Source of the DNA: Aggregatilineales bacterium
GTDB lineage: Bacteria > Chloroflexota > Anaerolineae > Aggregatilineales > Phototrophicaceae
Direction: 5' to 3'
NCBI GenBank assembly: GCA_029975765.1
Contig: JARKOK010000153.1
Location: 1 to 44,956, forward strand
DNA: 44,956 nt
The position numbers were made by a program, and so were the translations under genes. The notes under the pieces were generated by a model that made no database searches, was not told the origin of the DNA, and saw only the letters and a program-made list of their open reading frames with translations. Shown piece after piece: positions 6,416-14,907 of this stretch (position 1 is the first letter of the stretch; each line of letters starts with the position of its first letter).

Positions 6416-9319
6416 CTACGCTCGCAGTCGTATTTCGTCCGGGTCGTAAAACGGCAGCGCCGCCACGCGCCCGGCCTTCAGTTCCCCGCGCACGCGCACA
6501 GTGAAGGCGCTGCCCGGTTCAGCCAGCGCCGCCGGCAGCCAGCACAGGCCGATCACCTGCTTCAACGTCGGGCTGTAGCGCGCGCTGGTCACGCGCCCGA
6601 TAATCTCTAACCCCAGCGGCCCTTTACCGGGGCGCACGATCTGGTTGCCTTCTTCCGGCAGCGTGCCGTCCGGCATCGTGAACCCCGCCAGCCGCTTTTC
6701 AACACCGCGTTCCCCGGCCAGCACCAGCGATGTTTTACCGATGAAGTCGTCTTTGTCCAGTTTCACCAGCCCATCCAGCCCGGCTTCCAGCGGGTTCGTC
6801 AGGCCATCAGTATCCTGGCTGACAATGATGTGACCTTTTTCCAGCCGCAGCACACGCTGTGCTTCCACGCCAAACGGCTGAATCCCGAATTCCCGCCCGG
6901 CGTCCATCAGGGCTTCCCACACCCGCAGGCCAAACCCACCGGGCACATGAATTTCGTAGCCCAGTTCGCCGGTAAAACCGACCCGCAGCAGCAGCGCCGG
7001 CGCTCCGGCAACGGTCGCCTGGCGCACGTGCAGGTACGGGAATGCCTCGCTGCTCAGGTCAGCGCCTTCGGTCACTTTTTCCAGTACCTTGCGGGCAAGC
7101 GGCCCGGTCAGGTTCATCGCCGCGCGCAGTTCGGTCGCGTCCAGCGCGTGAACGTTAAGCTGCCAGCCGGTTTGCAGCCACGATTCAATCCACTCGTATA
7201 CCGCCGCCGCACCGCTGGAAGTGGCCGTCATATAGTAAAAGTCATCACTCAGGCGGGCGGTAACACCATCGTCCATCACCACACCCTCATGATTGACCAT
7301 CATGCCGTAGCGCACCCGCCCTACCTCCAGCCGGCGCCAGCGGTTGGTGTACAGCCGTTCCAGCAGCACCGGCACATCCGGCCCGTGCAGATGAATCTTG
7401 CCCAGCGTGCTGATGTCAATCAGCGCCACGCCTTCGCGCACAGCACGTACTTCTGCCGCCGGATCGCCATAGTGTTCCGGTCGTTTCCACAGCCCGGCGT
7501 TCATCATCGTCGCGCCGTTGGCAATATGCCACTCATGCATCGGCGACAGGCGCACTGGTTCCATCAGCCGCCCACCCAGCGCGCCCATCGTCACCGGACG
7601 CACCGGCGGGCGTGAGGTCGTCGTGCCGGTGTCCCGCACCGTTTGCCCGGTGCAGGCCGCGCACAACTGCACCAGCGCCGCGTTACACAGTTTGCCCTGA
7701 CAGGGACCCATGCTCACCGTGCTGTAGCGTTTCAGCAGTTCGATGCTGCTGTAACCTTCCTCAATGGACTGCCGAATATCCCTGCGCGTCACATCCTCAC
7801 AGTAACACACAAAATCATGTTTACCGGCCACGTCGTCGGCCTCAGCGGCGCTCCACGTTGTGCGCCGGGAACGCGCGCCAGCGGTCAGGTCGGCCAGTAT
7901 ATGCCTGTGGTTCTGCGCCGCCGTATCGCCATAACCCACTGTAAGTGCCGCTTCGATGCCCGCAAGTTCGCCTTCGCGCTCAATGTCCGCCAGCGTATGT
8001 GTCCCGGCGGCTTCCCCGGCCACGAATATGCCCGGCGGCACAGATGACGGCAAAAATTCATGCAGCGCCACGTCCCATGCGACCTTACCGCCCGCCTGAA
8101 GCAGCAGTTCGTTTGCCGGCAGGTAGCCGGTGGACAGCGCCAGCAGATCACAGGCGATTTCGCGTTCCTGCCCGCCTGACTGAATCACCACACTACGCAG
8201 GTGATGGTTGCCAACCGCGCGAACCACCGCTGCCCCGGCGAAAACCGGCGCGTGAACGGCATCCACGAGGTCGGCCTCTGGTTGGTCACGCCGTTCGACC
8301 ACCGCCGCGATTATTATTCCCGCCTGCTCCAGTTCCCGCGCCAGCCGGAGGCCGCGCGCGTTGGCGGAAACGATCACGGCGGTCGTGCCGGGGCGCACAC
8401 CCCACAGATTAACCAACCGCTGCACGCCAGAGCCGAGCGTCACCCCTGGCAGGTCATTGTTCTCAAATACCGGCGGAATCTCGTAGGCTCCGGCAGCCAC
8501 CACCAGCGCCCGCGTCCGCAGTTTGATGAGGCGGTCACCGCGCACTGCGCCCAGCCATAAGTCCTCATAACAGCCAAACGCCGTTGTATTTGTCAGCACT
8601 TCAATACGGGGATGCGCGGCTACTTCCGCCGCCAGCGAGGCCGCATACCGGTAAGCAGGCTGGCCGTCAATGTCATGAGCCGCGTACCGCAGATGCCCGC
8701 CGAGCGCCGGCTCGTTTTCCAGCAGCACGACTCTCGCCCCCTGATTAGCCGCCGCCAGCGCCGCGCGCAGCCCTGCCGGGCCGCCGCCGACAACCGCTAC
8801 ATCCGTGTGTTTATAAACCTTGTCAAACAATCCCGGCGGCGAGTCCGGTGTGACCTCCCCTAACCCTGCCGCACGGCGTAAAAATTCTTCGTAATACGGC
8901 CACAGCGCGCGCGGGCGCATGAAGGCTTTATAGTAAAATCCGGCGGGTAAAAAGCGGTCTACCCACTGCGTCAGGCTCATCACATCCCGTTCCAGCGACG
9001 GCCACGCATTCTGTGACCGCACTTTCAGACCGGCGCTGACCGGCGTCACACAGCTTCTTACGTTCGGTTCGTCACCGGCGCGAACCAGACAGTTCGGACA
9101 GTTGCCTGACACGCACAGCAGGCCGCGCCGCCGGTGATACTTAAATGACCGGCTGAAGGTTGTCACTCCGGCGGCGGCCAGCGCGGACGCAATCGTATCG
9201 CCTTCGTAGGCGCTGTAGGTTTTGCCGTTGAAGGTGAACTGAATATTTTTCTGCCGGTTAATCGTATGCGACGGAGCGGCAGGTAAACGGCGGTTCTTCG
9301 TGGAATCGGAAATAACCAT
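6416..9319 (-). CDS. soxA: Sarcosine oxidase alpha subunit-like protein with two [2Fe-2S] motifs and a GcvT domain
   Basis: 967 residues, the usual SoxA length. Domains in order: a ferredoxin-like Fer2 domain (about 25-100); an FAD/NAD(P)-binding domain beginning VAVVGGGPAGLRA near 174; a BFD-like domain (about 500-560); and a C-terminal GcvT aminomethyltransferase (about 575-967), which in this family moves the released methyl carbon to tetrahydrofolate. The N-terminal domain has C69, C74, C77 and C90 in the C-x4-C-x2-C-x12-C spacing of a [2Fe-2S] ferredoxin. The BFD-like part has C505, C507, C540 and C545 (C-x-C-x32-C-x4-C). Typical sarcosine oxidase alpha subunits lack both sets as far as I recall. 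They are present in dye-linked proline, opine and cyanide-forming dehydrogenases. It starts 7 bp after soxD and probably forms a complex with SoxB, SoxD and SoxG in the cytoplasm. Confidence 0.93.
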   Translation of the reverse strand: MVISDSTKNRRLPAAPSHTINRQKNIQFTFNGKTYSAYEGDTIASALAAAGVTTFSRSFKYHRRRGLLCVSGNCPNCLVRAGDEPNVRSCVTPVSAGLKVRSQNAWPSLERDVMSLTQWVDRFLPAGFYYKAFMRPRALWPYYEEFLRRAAGLGEVTPDSPPGLFDKVYKHTDVAVVGGGPAGLRAALAAANQGARVVLLENEPALGGHLRYAAHDIDGQPAYRYAASLAAEVAAHPRIEVLTNTTAFGCYEDLWLGAVRGDRLIKLRTRALVVAAGAYEIPPVFENNDLPGVTLGSGVQRLVNLWGVRPGTTAVIVSANARGLRLARELEQAGIIIAAVVERRDQPEADLVDAVHAPVFAGAAVVRAVGNHHLRSVVIQSGGQEREIACDLLALSTGYLPANELLLQAGGKVAWDVALHEFLPSSVPPGIFVAGEAAGTHTLADIEREGELAGIEAALTVGYGDTAAQNHRHILADLTAGARSRRTTWSAAEADDVAGKHDFVCYCEDVTRRDIRQSIEEGYSSIELLKRYSTVSMGPCQGKLCNAALVQLCAACTGQTVRDTGTTTSRPPVRPVTMGALGGRLMEPVRLSPMHEWHIANGATMMNAGLWKRPEHYGDPAAEVRAVREGVALIDISTLGKIHLHGPDVPVLLERLYTNRWRRLEVGRVRYGMMVNHEGVVMDDGVTARLSDDFYYMTATSSGAAAVYEWIESWLQTGWQLNVHALDATELRAAMNLTGPLARKVLEKVTEGADLSSEAFPYLHVRQATVAGAPALLLRVGFTGELGYEIHVPGGFGLRVWEALMDAGREFGIQPFGVEAQRVLRLEKGHIIVSQDTDGLTNPLEAGLDGLVKLDKDDFIGKTSLVLAGERGVEKRLAGFTMPDGTLPEEGNQIVRPGKGPLGLEIIGRVTSARYSPTLKQVIGLCWLPAALAEPGSAFTVRVRGELKAGRVAALPFYDPDEIRLRA

Positions 9320-9326
9320 CGCTGGC

Positions 9327-9584
9327 TTACCCTTCCGGCGACCAGAAGGAAGTATGAGTCACCTCCTGCGTTCTGGTATGGCGCTCCGCCACCAACCAGC
9401 ACCCACACGGCGTGTGATACCACCATTCGTGCTGCACACCCTGAATATTCCGCCGCATATACAGGTAATCCGACCAGGTTGTGCGGTTCACATCCTCCGG
9501 CGCAGGACGTGTCACCACCTCGCCGCCAAACCGGAATTCCATAACATTTCGTTCGCCGCAGTTGGGACAGGTGAGCAACAGCAT
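9327..9584 (-). CDS. soxD: Sarcosine oxidase delta subunit
   Basis: 85 residues with the zinc-site residues of the delta subunit: C6 and C9 (CPNCG) and H57 with C60 or C62 (YHTPCGCW). The canonical site has His-x3-Cys; here an extra Cys (CGC) shifts the spacing slightly. The conserved middle, NRTTWSDYLYMRRNIQGVQ, and the ending VAERHTRTQEVTHTSF are typical of SoxD. It is a small structural subunit of the heterotetramer and lies directly before soxA. Confidence 0.94.
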   Translation of the reverse strand: MLLLTCPNCGERNVMEFRFGGEVVTRPAPEDVNRTTWSDYLYMRRNIQGVQHEWWYHTPCGCWLVAERHTRTQEVTHTSFWSPEG

Positions 9585-9635
9585 ATTTTCATAATCCTGA
9601 TTTTCATGCCCAATATAGCCGCTGTGAAAGCCTGT

Positions 9636-9680
9636 TAGCCCCTCTCCCTCAGGGAGAGAGGTTGGGGTGAGAGCATCGCT
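9636..9680. repeat. Intergenic repeat with CTCTCCCT hairpin
   Basis: Perfect palindrome CTCTCCCT-C-AGGGAGAG at 9642-9658, followed by GGTTGGGGTGAG and a small AGAGC/GCTCT hairpin. Elements of this kind are widespread between genes in many bacteria. It separates soxB from soxD inside the operon and touches the soxB stop codon. There is no U-tract. Confidence 0.7.
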
Positions 9681-10916
9681 CTAATGCCCCACCGACGCCG
9701 CGCCCTTCTCCCCGACCAGCCGCCCTTCCTCAAACCGCGACAGGCGGAACGGCGCGAGCAGTTCGGGCGTGCGCTGCGTGGCGATCAGTTCCGCCATGCG
9801 TTTCCCGCTGACCGGCCCGGCCTTGAACCCATATGTCCCCCATCCCACATCCACCAGAAAACCCTCTACCGGGGTGAAACCCATAATCGGGCTGTAGTCC
9901 GGTGTCATGTCGCACAGGCCGGCCCACTGGCGCAGGATTTTCACCCGCGAGAGGCCGGGCATCAGTTCGAGCAGATGCCCGCTTAAACCTTCGAGGAAGC
10001 CCAGTGTTGAGTCGAGCGAGTATGAGGTATACGGGTCAACCGATGCGCCCATCACCAGTTCGCCCCGGTCAGACTGGCTGACATACACATGCAGCGACCC
10101 CGACACGATGATGACATTCAGGAACGGTTTCAGCGCCTCGCTGACGCAGGCTTGCAGTGGATGGGTCGTGATCGGCAGACGCACGCCGGCCATGTCGCTG
10201 ATGAGTGTCGCCCAGCCCGCTGTCGCGTTCAGCACCGTGCCGGTATGGATCGTCCCGCGATTGGTGCGAACGCCCATAACACGTCCGGTTGTTACGTTAA
10301 TCCCCGTGACTTCCGTTTTCTGGTGGATGTGAACGCCGCGTTGATCCGCGCCGCGCGCGTAGCCCCACACCACTGCGTCGTGCCGGATCACACCGCCTGG
10401 CGGGTGGTACAGCGCCGCCAGAATCGGGTAGCGGGGATGGTCGCTCAGGTCAAGCTGCGGGCACAGGCGCGCGATTTCATCCGGCCAGATCAGGCGGCTG
10501 TCCACACCCTGAAGCTGATTGACTTCGGCGCGCCAGCGCATCGTCCGCACCGAACTGTCGTTGTGCGCCAGCGTCAGGTGGCCGCGCTGGCTGAACAGCA
10601 GATTGAAGTTCAGTTCCAGCGCCAGCGTTTCGTACAGCTTCACGCTTTCGTCGTAGAACAACACGCCTTCCGGCGTCAGGTAATTCGAACGAATAATCGT
10701 CGTATTACGCCCGCTGCCGCCGCTGCCGATGTAATTTTTCTCCAGCACGGCTACGTCAGAGATGCCGTGATCACGTGCCAGATAATAGGCCGCTGCCAGC
10801 CCATGCACCCCGCCGCCGATGATGACCACCTCATAACGATCTTTGAGATCATGTTCCCGCCACATGCGCGGAAATGGCCGGCTGCGGTTCAGTCCGTGAC
10901 GGATTAACTCAAGCAC
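9681..10916 (-). CDS. soxB: Sarcosine oxidase beta subunit (FAD/FMN amine-oxidising subunit)
   Basis: 411 residues from a GTG start; the AGGTG before it overlaps the stop region of the upstream methyltransferase gene 7 bp away. The N-terminus EVVIIGGGVHGLAAAYYLA is the FAD-binding fold. H179 in GGVIRHDAVVWGYARGA matches the histidine that carries covalent FMN in heterotetrameric sarcosine oxidase. GLCDMTPDYSPIMGFTPVEG and GWGTYGFKAGPVSGKRMAELI are the C-terminal signatures of SoxB. It oxidises the N-methyl amine to an imine, and electrons pass through FMN. In this operon they could continue to the iron-sulphur sites of SoxA. Confidence 0.95.
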   Translation of the reverse strand: MLELIRHGLNRSRPFPRMWREHDLKDRYEVVIIGGGVHGLAAAYYLARDHGISDVAVLEKNYIGSGGSGRNTTIIRSNYLTPEGVLFYDESVKLYETLALELNFNLLFSQRGHLTLAHNDSSVRTMRWRAEVNQLQGVDSRLIWPDEIARLCPQLDLSDHPRYPILAALYHPPGGVIRHDAVVWGYARGADQRGVHIHQKTEVTGINVTTGRVMGVRTNRGTIHTGTVLNATAGWATLISDMAGVRLPITTHPLQACVSEALKPFLNVIIVSGSLHVYVSQSDRGELVMGASVDPYTSYSLDSTLGFLEGLSGHLLELMPGLSRVKILRQWAGLCDMTPDYSPIMGFTPVEGFLVDVGWGTYGFKAGPVSGKRMAELIATQRTPELLAPFRLSRFEEGRLVGEKGAASVGH

Positions 10917-10923
10917 GGCACAC

Positions 10924-11961
10924 CTACGCCTGCTGTTTCAGATCAAAATCCTGCAAGTGCCGTTTGACTTTATCGCTGGTTTCGTCCTTTGCGCCCAGTA
11001 CCGGATGCAGCGACAAATCGGGCGAGTAGACGCTGGCGGGAACAGTGCGCCCCAACGCTTCAGCCATCGCCCGGACGTGATGCGGCGCGCCGCCGCAGCA
11101 GATGCCGATGTAATTCACGCCGCTGTCTTTCGCTCGCCGCGCGAAATCCGCCATCTCAAAGCGCGTATGCAGGAACGGGTCGAGGCCAACCGGAAACGCG
11201 CGGTTGCCGTGTGGGTCGGTCAGCACCTGAAAATACGGCTGTTCGTGGGTGGTATGGTACGGCACGGGCTGTGCCGCCACATAACAGGAAACTTTCGGAC
11301 GGATGCGCTCGATCAGTTCCAGCATCATATCCGGCCCCCGGCTGCAATTCAGGCCAACCACGTCCGCGCCGTGATCTTCCAGTGTCTTACAGGCATCCTC
11401 CCAGGGCAGGTCATCATAACTGGTTTCGTTCTTGGCGGCGAAGGTGACCATCGCGGGCAGGCCGGTTTGTTTAATCACATCCAGCGCGATCAACGCCTCT
11501 CCCAGATGGTTGAAGGTCTCCGCGATGAAAAAGTCCACCCCTTCTTCAACGGCCCAGCGCACCTGTTCCTCGAACATCGGGCGTACCGTCTTCTCGGATT
11601 CGTGGGGCTTCTGGGGGTCAAACTCCCAGGTGTTGCACACATTTCCGGCCACCAGCGCGCCCCCTTCCGCCGCGACCGATTTTGCCAGCCGCACAGCATC
11701 CCGGTTCAGCCGTTCCAGATCGCCCTCGCGCCCGACAGCCCGCATCTTCGCCCGGTGTGCGTAATAGGTGAAGGCAACCATGACTTCCGCGCCCGCGCGC
11801 AGAAACTCACGATGCAGTTCAGCAACGGCGTTGGGATATTCGATCACGACTTCCGGCACATACGCCCCGGCTTTCAGATAACCGCGCCGTTCCAGTTCAA
11901 ACAGATACCCTTCTGCCCCTAATACCACATCTTTTTGCAGCCGCTCCAGCAAACCAGCCAT
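10924..11961 (-). CDS. Homocysteine S-methyltransferase, betaine-homocysteine type
   Basis: 345 residues. The three zinc-binding cysteines of the family are present at C206 (GLNCSRGP), C288 and C289 (ICCGGAPHH). The N-terminus is VVLGAEGYLFELERRGYLK, where family members usually read DGA(M)GT(E)LE. The enzyme would move a methyl group from a donor such as glycine betaine, dimethylsulfonioacetate or S-methylmethionine onto homocysteine, giving methionine. A betaine-type donor fits the sox genes downstream, since dimethylglycine and then sarcosine would follow, but the exact donor is not shown by sequence. The ATG start has AGGAG eight bases upstream. Confidence 0.88.
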   Translation of the reverse strand: MAGLLERLQKDVVLGAEGYLFELERRGYLKAGAYVPEVVIEYPNAVAELHREFLRAGAEVMVAFTYYAHRAKMRAVGREGDLERLNRDAVRLAKSVAAEGGALVAGNVCNTWEFDPQKPHESEKTVRPMFEEQVRWAVEEGVDFFIAETFNHLGEALIALDVIKQTGLPAMVTFAAKNETSYDDLPWEDACKTLEDHGADVVGLNCSRGPDMMLELIERIRPKVSCYVAAQPVPYHTTHEQPYFQVLTDPHGNRAFPVGLDPFLHTRFEMADFARRAKDSGVNYIGICCGGAPHHVRAMAEALGRTVPASVYSPDLSLHPVLGAKDETSDKVKRHLQDFDLKQQA

Positions 11962-12044
11962 TACAACCGCTCCTTAAAATACCCTTTACCCAATAACGAC
12001 AATTTCCGACGGCGCCCCGTGACTGCCCTTGCCTGACGTATCTC

Positions 12045-12926
12045 TTATTCGTGCTCCTCCGCCCGCGCGCGGCTGAGGCCGGTCATTTCAATCACCGGCG
12101 CGCCGTCGCGCTCCACCCATACACCGCATGAACCGCCGCCTTCGCTCACGTCCAGTTCCACCGGGCTGCCGTCCATCCGCAGCGCCGGATGGTAAAACTC
12201 GGCTACTTTCTGCGCGTCACCCACGATGTAATGGCCGATCAGCGAGCGGCGAAACCGGTTCGCCGTCGTATTCGGAAAGCTGCCATGTACCATCTGGCCG
12301 TTGAAGAACAGCACATCGCCCGCTTTCATCACCTGCGGCACCGGGGTCGTGCCATCCGGGAGCGGCACAGTCACATCGGTGAAACTCTGCGTCGTATCCG
12401 CCTTCACCGTACACAGAATATCCCACGTATGGCTGCCCGGCACCATCTGCATACAGCCGTTGGCCTCGTCGCAGTCATCCAGCGCCAGCCACGCGCCCAT
12501 ACACGTTCCCGGCTGCACTTTCAGATAATACTGATCCTGATGCAGCGCCTGCCCGCGCGCGCCCGGTGGTTTGAAGTACAGCATCGTCTGCACCGCAAAT
12601 GGTTCAACCCCCAGCAGCGCCGTAAGTGTCTCGCGCAGGCGGGCATCCAGCAGCCAGCGACGGCTGACATCATCCCAGCGATGCATGTGAATCATGCGGG
12701 GATACTCTTTCAGCGGATCGGGTGCGTCATCTTTCAGCAGATCGCCTGTCCGGGCCGAGTTACCCAGAATACGCGGCACACCGGCAAAATCTCCCTCATA
12801 AGCCCCGCCTTCGCGCAGCGCCATATAATGAGTACGGTAAAAAGCGACTTCTTCCGGCGTAAATAAACCCCGCACAATCAGATAACCATCGCGCTGATAC
12901 TGTTCAAGCTGGGCCGTCGTCAGCAT
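12045..12926 (-). CDS. Phytanoyl-CoA dioxygenase (PhyH) family Fe(II)/2-oxoglutarate oxygenase
   Basis: 293 residues from the ATG at 12926, chosen because GGAGGTG lies six bases before it; an ATG at 12941 overlaps that ribosome-binding site. The iron ligands are visible as H129-x-D131 (HQDQYYLK) and H214 (NGQMVHGSFPNTT), and R226/R227 would hold 2-oxoglutarate. Family members hydroxylate small molecules, lipids or osmolytes (ectoine hydroxylase is one). It is the first gene of the minus-strand operon, directly behind the predicted operator, so it probably performs the opening hydroxylation or dealkylation of the imported compound. The substrate is unknown. Confidence 0.88.
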   Translation of the reverse strand: MLTTAQLEQYQRDGYLIVRGLFTPEEVAFYRTHYMALREGGAYEGDFAGVPRILGNSARTGDLLKDDAPDPLKEYPRMIHMHRWDDVSRRWLLDARLRETLTALLGVEPFAVQTMLYFKPPGARGQALHQDQYYLKVQPGTCMGAWLALDDCDEANGCMQMVPGSHTWDILCTVKADTTQSFTDVTVPLPDGTTPVPQVMKAGDVLFFNGQMVHGSFPNTTANRFRRSLIGHYIVGDAQKVAEFYHPALRMDGSPVELDVSEGGGSCGVWVERDGAPVIEMTGLSRARAEEHE

Positions 12927-12941
12927 ACGTTTCACCTCCAT

Positions 12942-12963
12942 CCTGTCACCTGTCCTACAGGTG
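12942..12963 (-). promoter_or_regulatory. Predicted GntR/FCD operator, site A (sox operon)
   Basis: On the minus strand the site fits the pattern TGTAGGAYANNNNACAGG found also at 13031 and 24629. Its first 13 bases (CACCTGTAGGACA) equal those of the site in front of the GntR gene. The inner CACCTGT-AGG-ACAGGTG is a perfect palindrome. It directly follows the -10 box of the minus-strand promoter and ends just before the ribosome-binding site of the PhyH gene, so a bound repressor would block transcription start. Confidence 0.75.
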
Positions 12964-12993
12964 ATTGTAATTCGCGTTATCCAGGGGTGTCAA
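12964..12993 (-). promoter_or_regulatory. Promoter of the minus-strand PhyH-sox operon
   Basis: Consensus -35 TTGACA (12993-12988), 18-base spacer, -10 TACAAT (12969-12964; 5 of 6 matches). The predicted start of transcription falls inside operator site A. Confidence 0.72.
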
Positions 12994-12997
12994 GTTC

Positions 12998-13027
12998 TTG
13001 ACAGGCAGTGAGTTTTAGCGTTATGCT
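12998..13027 (+). promoter_or_regulatory. Promoter of the plus-strand importer operon
   Basis: Consensus -35 TTGACA (12998-13003), 18-base spacer, -10 TATGCT (13022-13027; 4 of 6). Its -35 box and that of the divergent promoter are the two arms of the palindrome TGTCAAGTTCTTGACA at 12988-13003. Only one polymerase could sit there at a time. Confidence 0.7.
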
Positions 13028-13030
13028 TCC

Positions 13031-13052
13031 AGGTTGTAGGATAGGTTACAGG
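13031..13052 (+). promoter_or_regulatory. Predicted GntR/FCD operator, site B (importer operon)
   Basis: TGTAGGATA with ACAGG at the same distance as in sites A and C; within the 18-base core it agrees with site A at 16 and with site C at 14 positions. It lies a few bases downstream of the plus-strand -10 box, mirroring site A on the other side. Confidence 0.68.
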
Positions 13053-13129
13053 CTTACATCGGGCTGTGTGTTTGTCCAGCATCCAGCGCCAAATATGAGA
13101 AATTAGGTTTATTTATCAGGAGACAGATC

Positions 13130-14791
13130 ATGAAACTGTTTAGCCCTAAAACGTTAAAGACCAACCAGGATCGGGTACGGGAAGCACATTTCCAGTACAC
13201 TCAGAACCGAATTTCACGGCGGGAGTTCCTGCGCTTTGCCTCGACGATGGGCGCCGGCGCCCTGGCGCTCAACCTGCTGCCCCCTCAGGAACGGCTGATG
13301 CTGCACACGGCACGGCTGGCGCAGGATGCGCCGGTGCGCGGCGGCACAATTTACAGTTCACTCGGCATTGACACACGGCGCTTTGACGATCCGGCACGGC
13401 TGGACTCGGTGTTTGTCTCCAACTACGTGCGCCAGGTCTGCGATTATCTGGTCGTGCTTGACTCAGACCTGAATCTGCAACCCTCCCTGGCGACAGGCTG
13501 GACGCCCTCGGACGATGGTAAGACCTGGACGGTTACGCTGCGCGAAGGCGTAAAATTCAATCATGGCAAGGATTTTAATGCTGACGATGTGGTATTCACC
13601 TTCGAGCGACTGCTGAACCCGGACAACAGCTCCGGCTGGGCGGGCGCGGCTAACTATGTGACCGGCGTGGAAAAAGTGAACGATTTCACCGTGAATTTTT
13701 ACACCAATCGTGTCGTCGGTGATTTTATCTACACGCTGTTCCTGTATCATGCCGCCGTGCTGCCGGCGGATTGGCCGGGCGATTTCTTCGCTAACCCCTG
13801 GGGCACCGGCCCGTTCACGATTGATGCCCATGTGCCGGACGAGTACATCCGCTTCAAACGCCGTGAGAATTACTGGCAGATGGGCGCGGACGGCCAGAGT
13901 CTCCCCTACCTGGACACGGTGGAATTCGTCAGTTATCCCGACGAAGCGGCGCGTTTCAGCGCCATGCAGGAGGGTTCACTGCACATGGGGCCGGCTTCGA
14001 TCACCCTGCGCGACCAGTACCTTGCCCTGCCAGACTACGAGTTCCGCACCGTACAGACCGGCAACCTGCACATCGGTATCATGAAATTCAACGAAGAACC
14101 CTGGACGAACCCCAATGTCGTGGAAGCGATGAAACTGGCGGTTAACCGTAAAGCCTACGCCGACACCCTGTACCTGGGTTTCGCCATTGAAGGCGACGAC
14201 CACCCCATTGCCCCCGGCATGTACCCGCTGGCGCCCGCCAACCAGACACCGCGCCAGCAGGATTATGAAAAAGCGAAGTCCCTGCTGGCCGAAGCCGGCT
14301 ACCCCAATGGGCTTGATCTGACCGTTGATTACATTGACCCCGGTTCGGACGGCGGCTTTGCCGAAGGTTTCGCGCAGTTCCTCGTCGGCCAGTGCGAACC
14401 GGCAGGCATCCGCCTGACGTTAGCGCCGAACCCGGACTTCTGGACGACGTGGCTGGACGACTGGGGAGCCAACCACTTCGGTGTATCCAACTGGGCGCAG
14501 AAGAATACCGCCAGCGAAATGCTCAATCTGGCATATTATTCCAAAGGTGTGTGGAACGAGTCTCACTGGAACAACCCGGAATTTGACGCGCTGCTGGAGG
14601 CGTTCGACAGCGAACTCGACCAGGAAGTTCGACGCGGCCAGTTGGAACAGCTTACCAACCTGATCTCCGATCAGGCGTCGGTGCTGATTCCGGGCTTCCG
14701 CCAGGACGCGGCGGCGGTTGCCAAGAACGTCCATTACCGGCTGCACCCGCAGGCTTACGTCTGGCTGGCTGACGCCTGGCTGACGCCGTAA
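13130..14791 (+). CDS. ABC importer substrate-binding protein, family 5, Tat-exported
   Basis: 553 residues. The N-terminus has a twin-arginine signal (SRREFLRF, R30-R31) followed by a hydrophobic stretch, so the protein is exported folded. The rest is a full family 5 binding protein: PSLATGWTPSDDGKTWTVTLREGVKFNHG, a GTGPF motif, then NPNVVEAMKLAVNRKAY and the closing helices. AGGAG lies before the ATG. It is the first gene of the operon controlled by the divergent promoter at 13 kb. Context suggests that it captures the compound degraded by the sox operon on the other strand. A peptide, betaine or other polar solute is possible. Confidence 0.93.
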   Translation: MKLFSPKTLKTNQDRVREAHFQYTQNRISRREFLRFASTMGAGALALNLLPPQERLMLHTARLAQDAPVRGGTIYSSLGIDTRRFDDPARLDSVFVSNYVRQVCDYLVVLDSDLNLQPSLATGWTPSDDGKTWTVTLREGVKFNHGKDFNADDVVFTFERLLNPDNSSGWAGAANYVTGVEKVNDFTVNFYTNRVVGDFIYTLFLYHAAVLPADWPGDFFANPWGTGPFTIDAHVPDEYIRFKRRENYWQMGADGQSLPYLDTVEFVSYPDEAARFSAMQEGSLHMGPASITLRDQYLALPDYEFRTVQTGNLHIGIMKFNEEPWTNPNVVEAMKLAVNRKAYADTLYLGFAIEGDDHPIAPGMYPLAPANQTPRQQDYEKAKSLLAEAGYPNGLDLTVDYIDPGSDGGFAEGFAQFLVGQCEPAGIRLTLAPNPDFWTTWLDDWGANHFGVSNWAQKNTASEMLNLAYYSKGVWNESHWNNPEFDALLEAFDSELDQEVRRGQLEQLTNLISDQASVLIPGFRQDAAAVAKNVHYRLHPQAYVWLADAWLTP

Positions 14792-14811
14792 ACCGCAACT
14801 GGTACTGCACC

Positions 14812-14841
14812 GTAGTGGGCGCGCAGCCGCGTGCCCACTAC
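14812..14841. repeat. Intergenic hairpin repeat, GTAG family, AGCC loop
   Basis: Inverted repeat with 13-base arms (GTAGTGGGCGCGC and GCGTGCCCACTAC), one G-T type mismatch, and the same AGCC loop as the copy at 1278. As in that case it stands between a binding-protein gene and its first permease gene. Confidence 0.8.
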
Positions 14842-14843
14842 CC

Positions 14844-14876
14844 GGCAGGGGACCTAGCGTGTCCCGACGGCCTGCC
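14844..14876. repeat. Second hairpin after the binding-protein gene
   Basis: GGCAGG (14844-14849) pairs with CCTGCC (14871-14876), with an inner GGGAC/GTCCC stem. No U-tract follows. Together with the preceding repeat it could protect the binding-protein mRNA and reduce read-through to the permeases. Confidence 0.55.
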
Positions 14877-14907
14877 AGTTTTGCCATCAGCCTGGAGAAC
14901 GAAAGCG

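Noticed and set aside
10957-11922. Open frame of 321 codons on the plus strand
   Set aside because: It is the mirror of the methyltransferase gene, which carries the three zinc cysteines.
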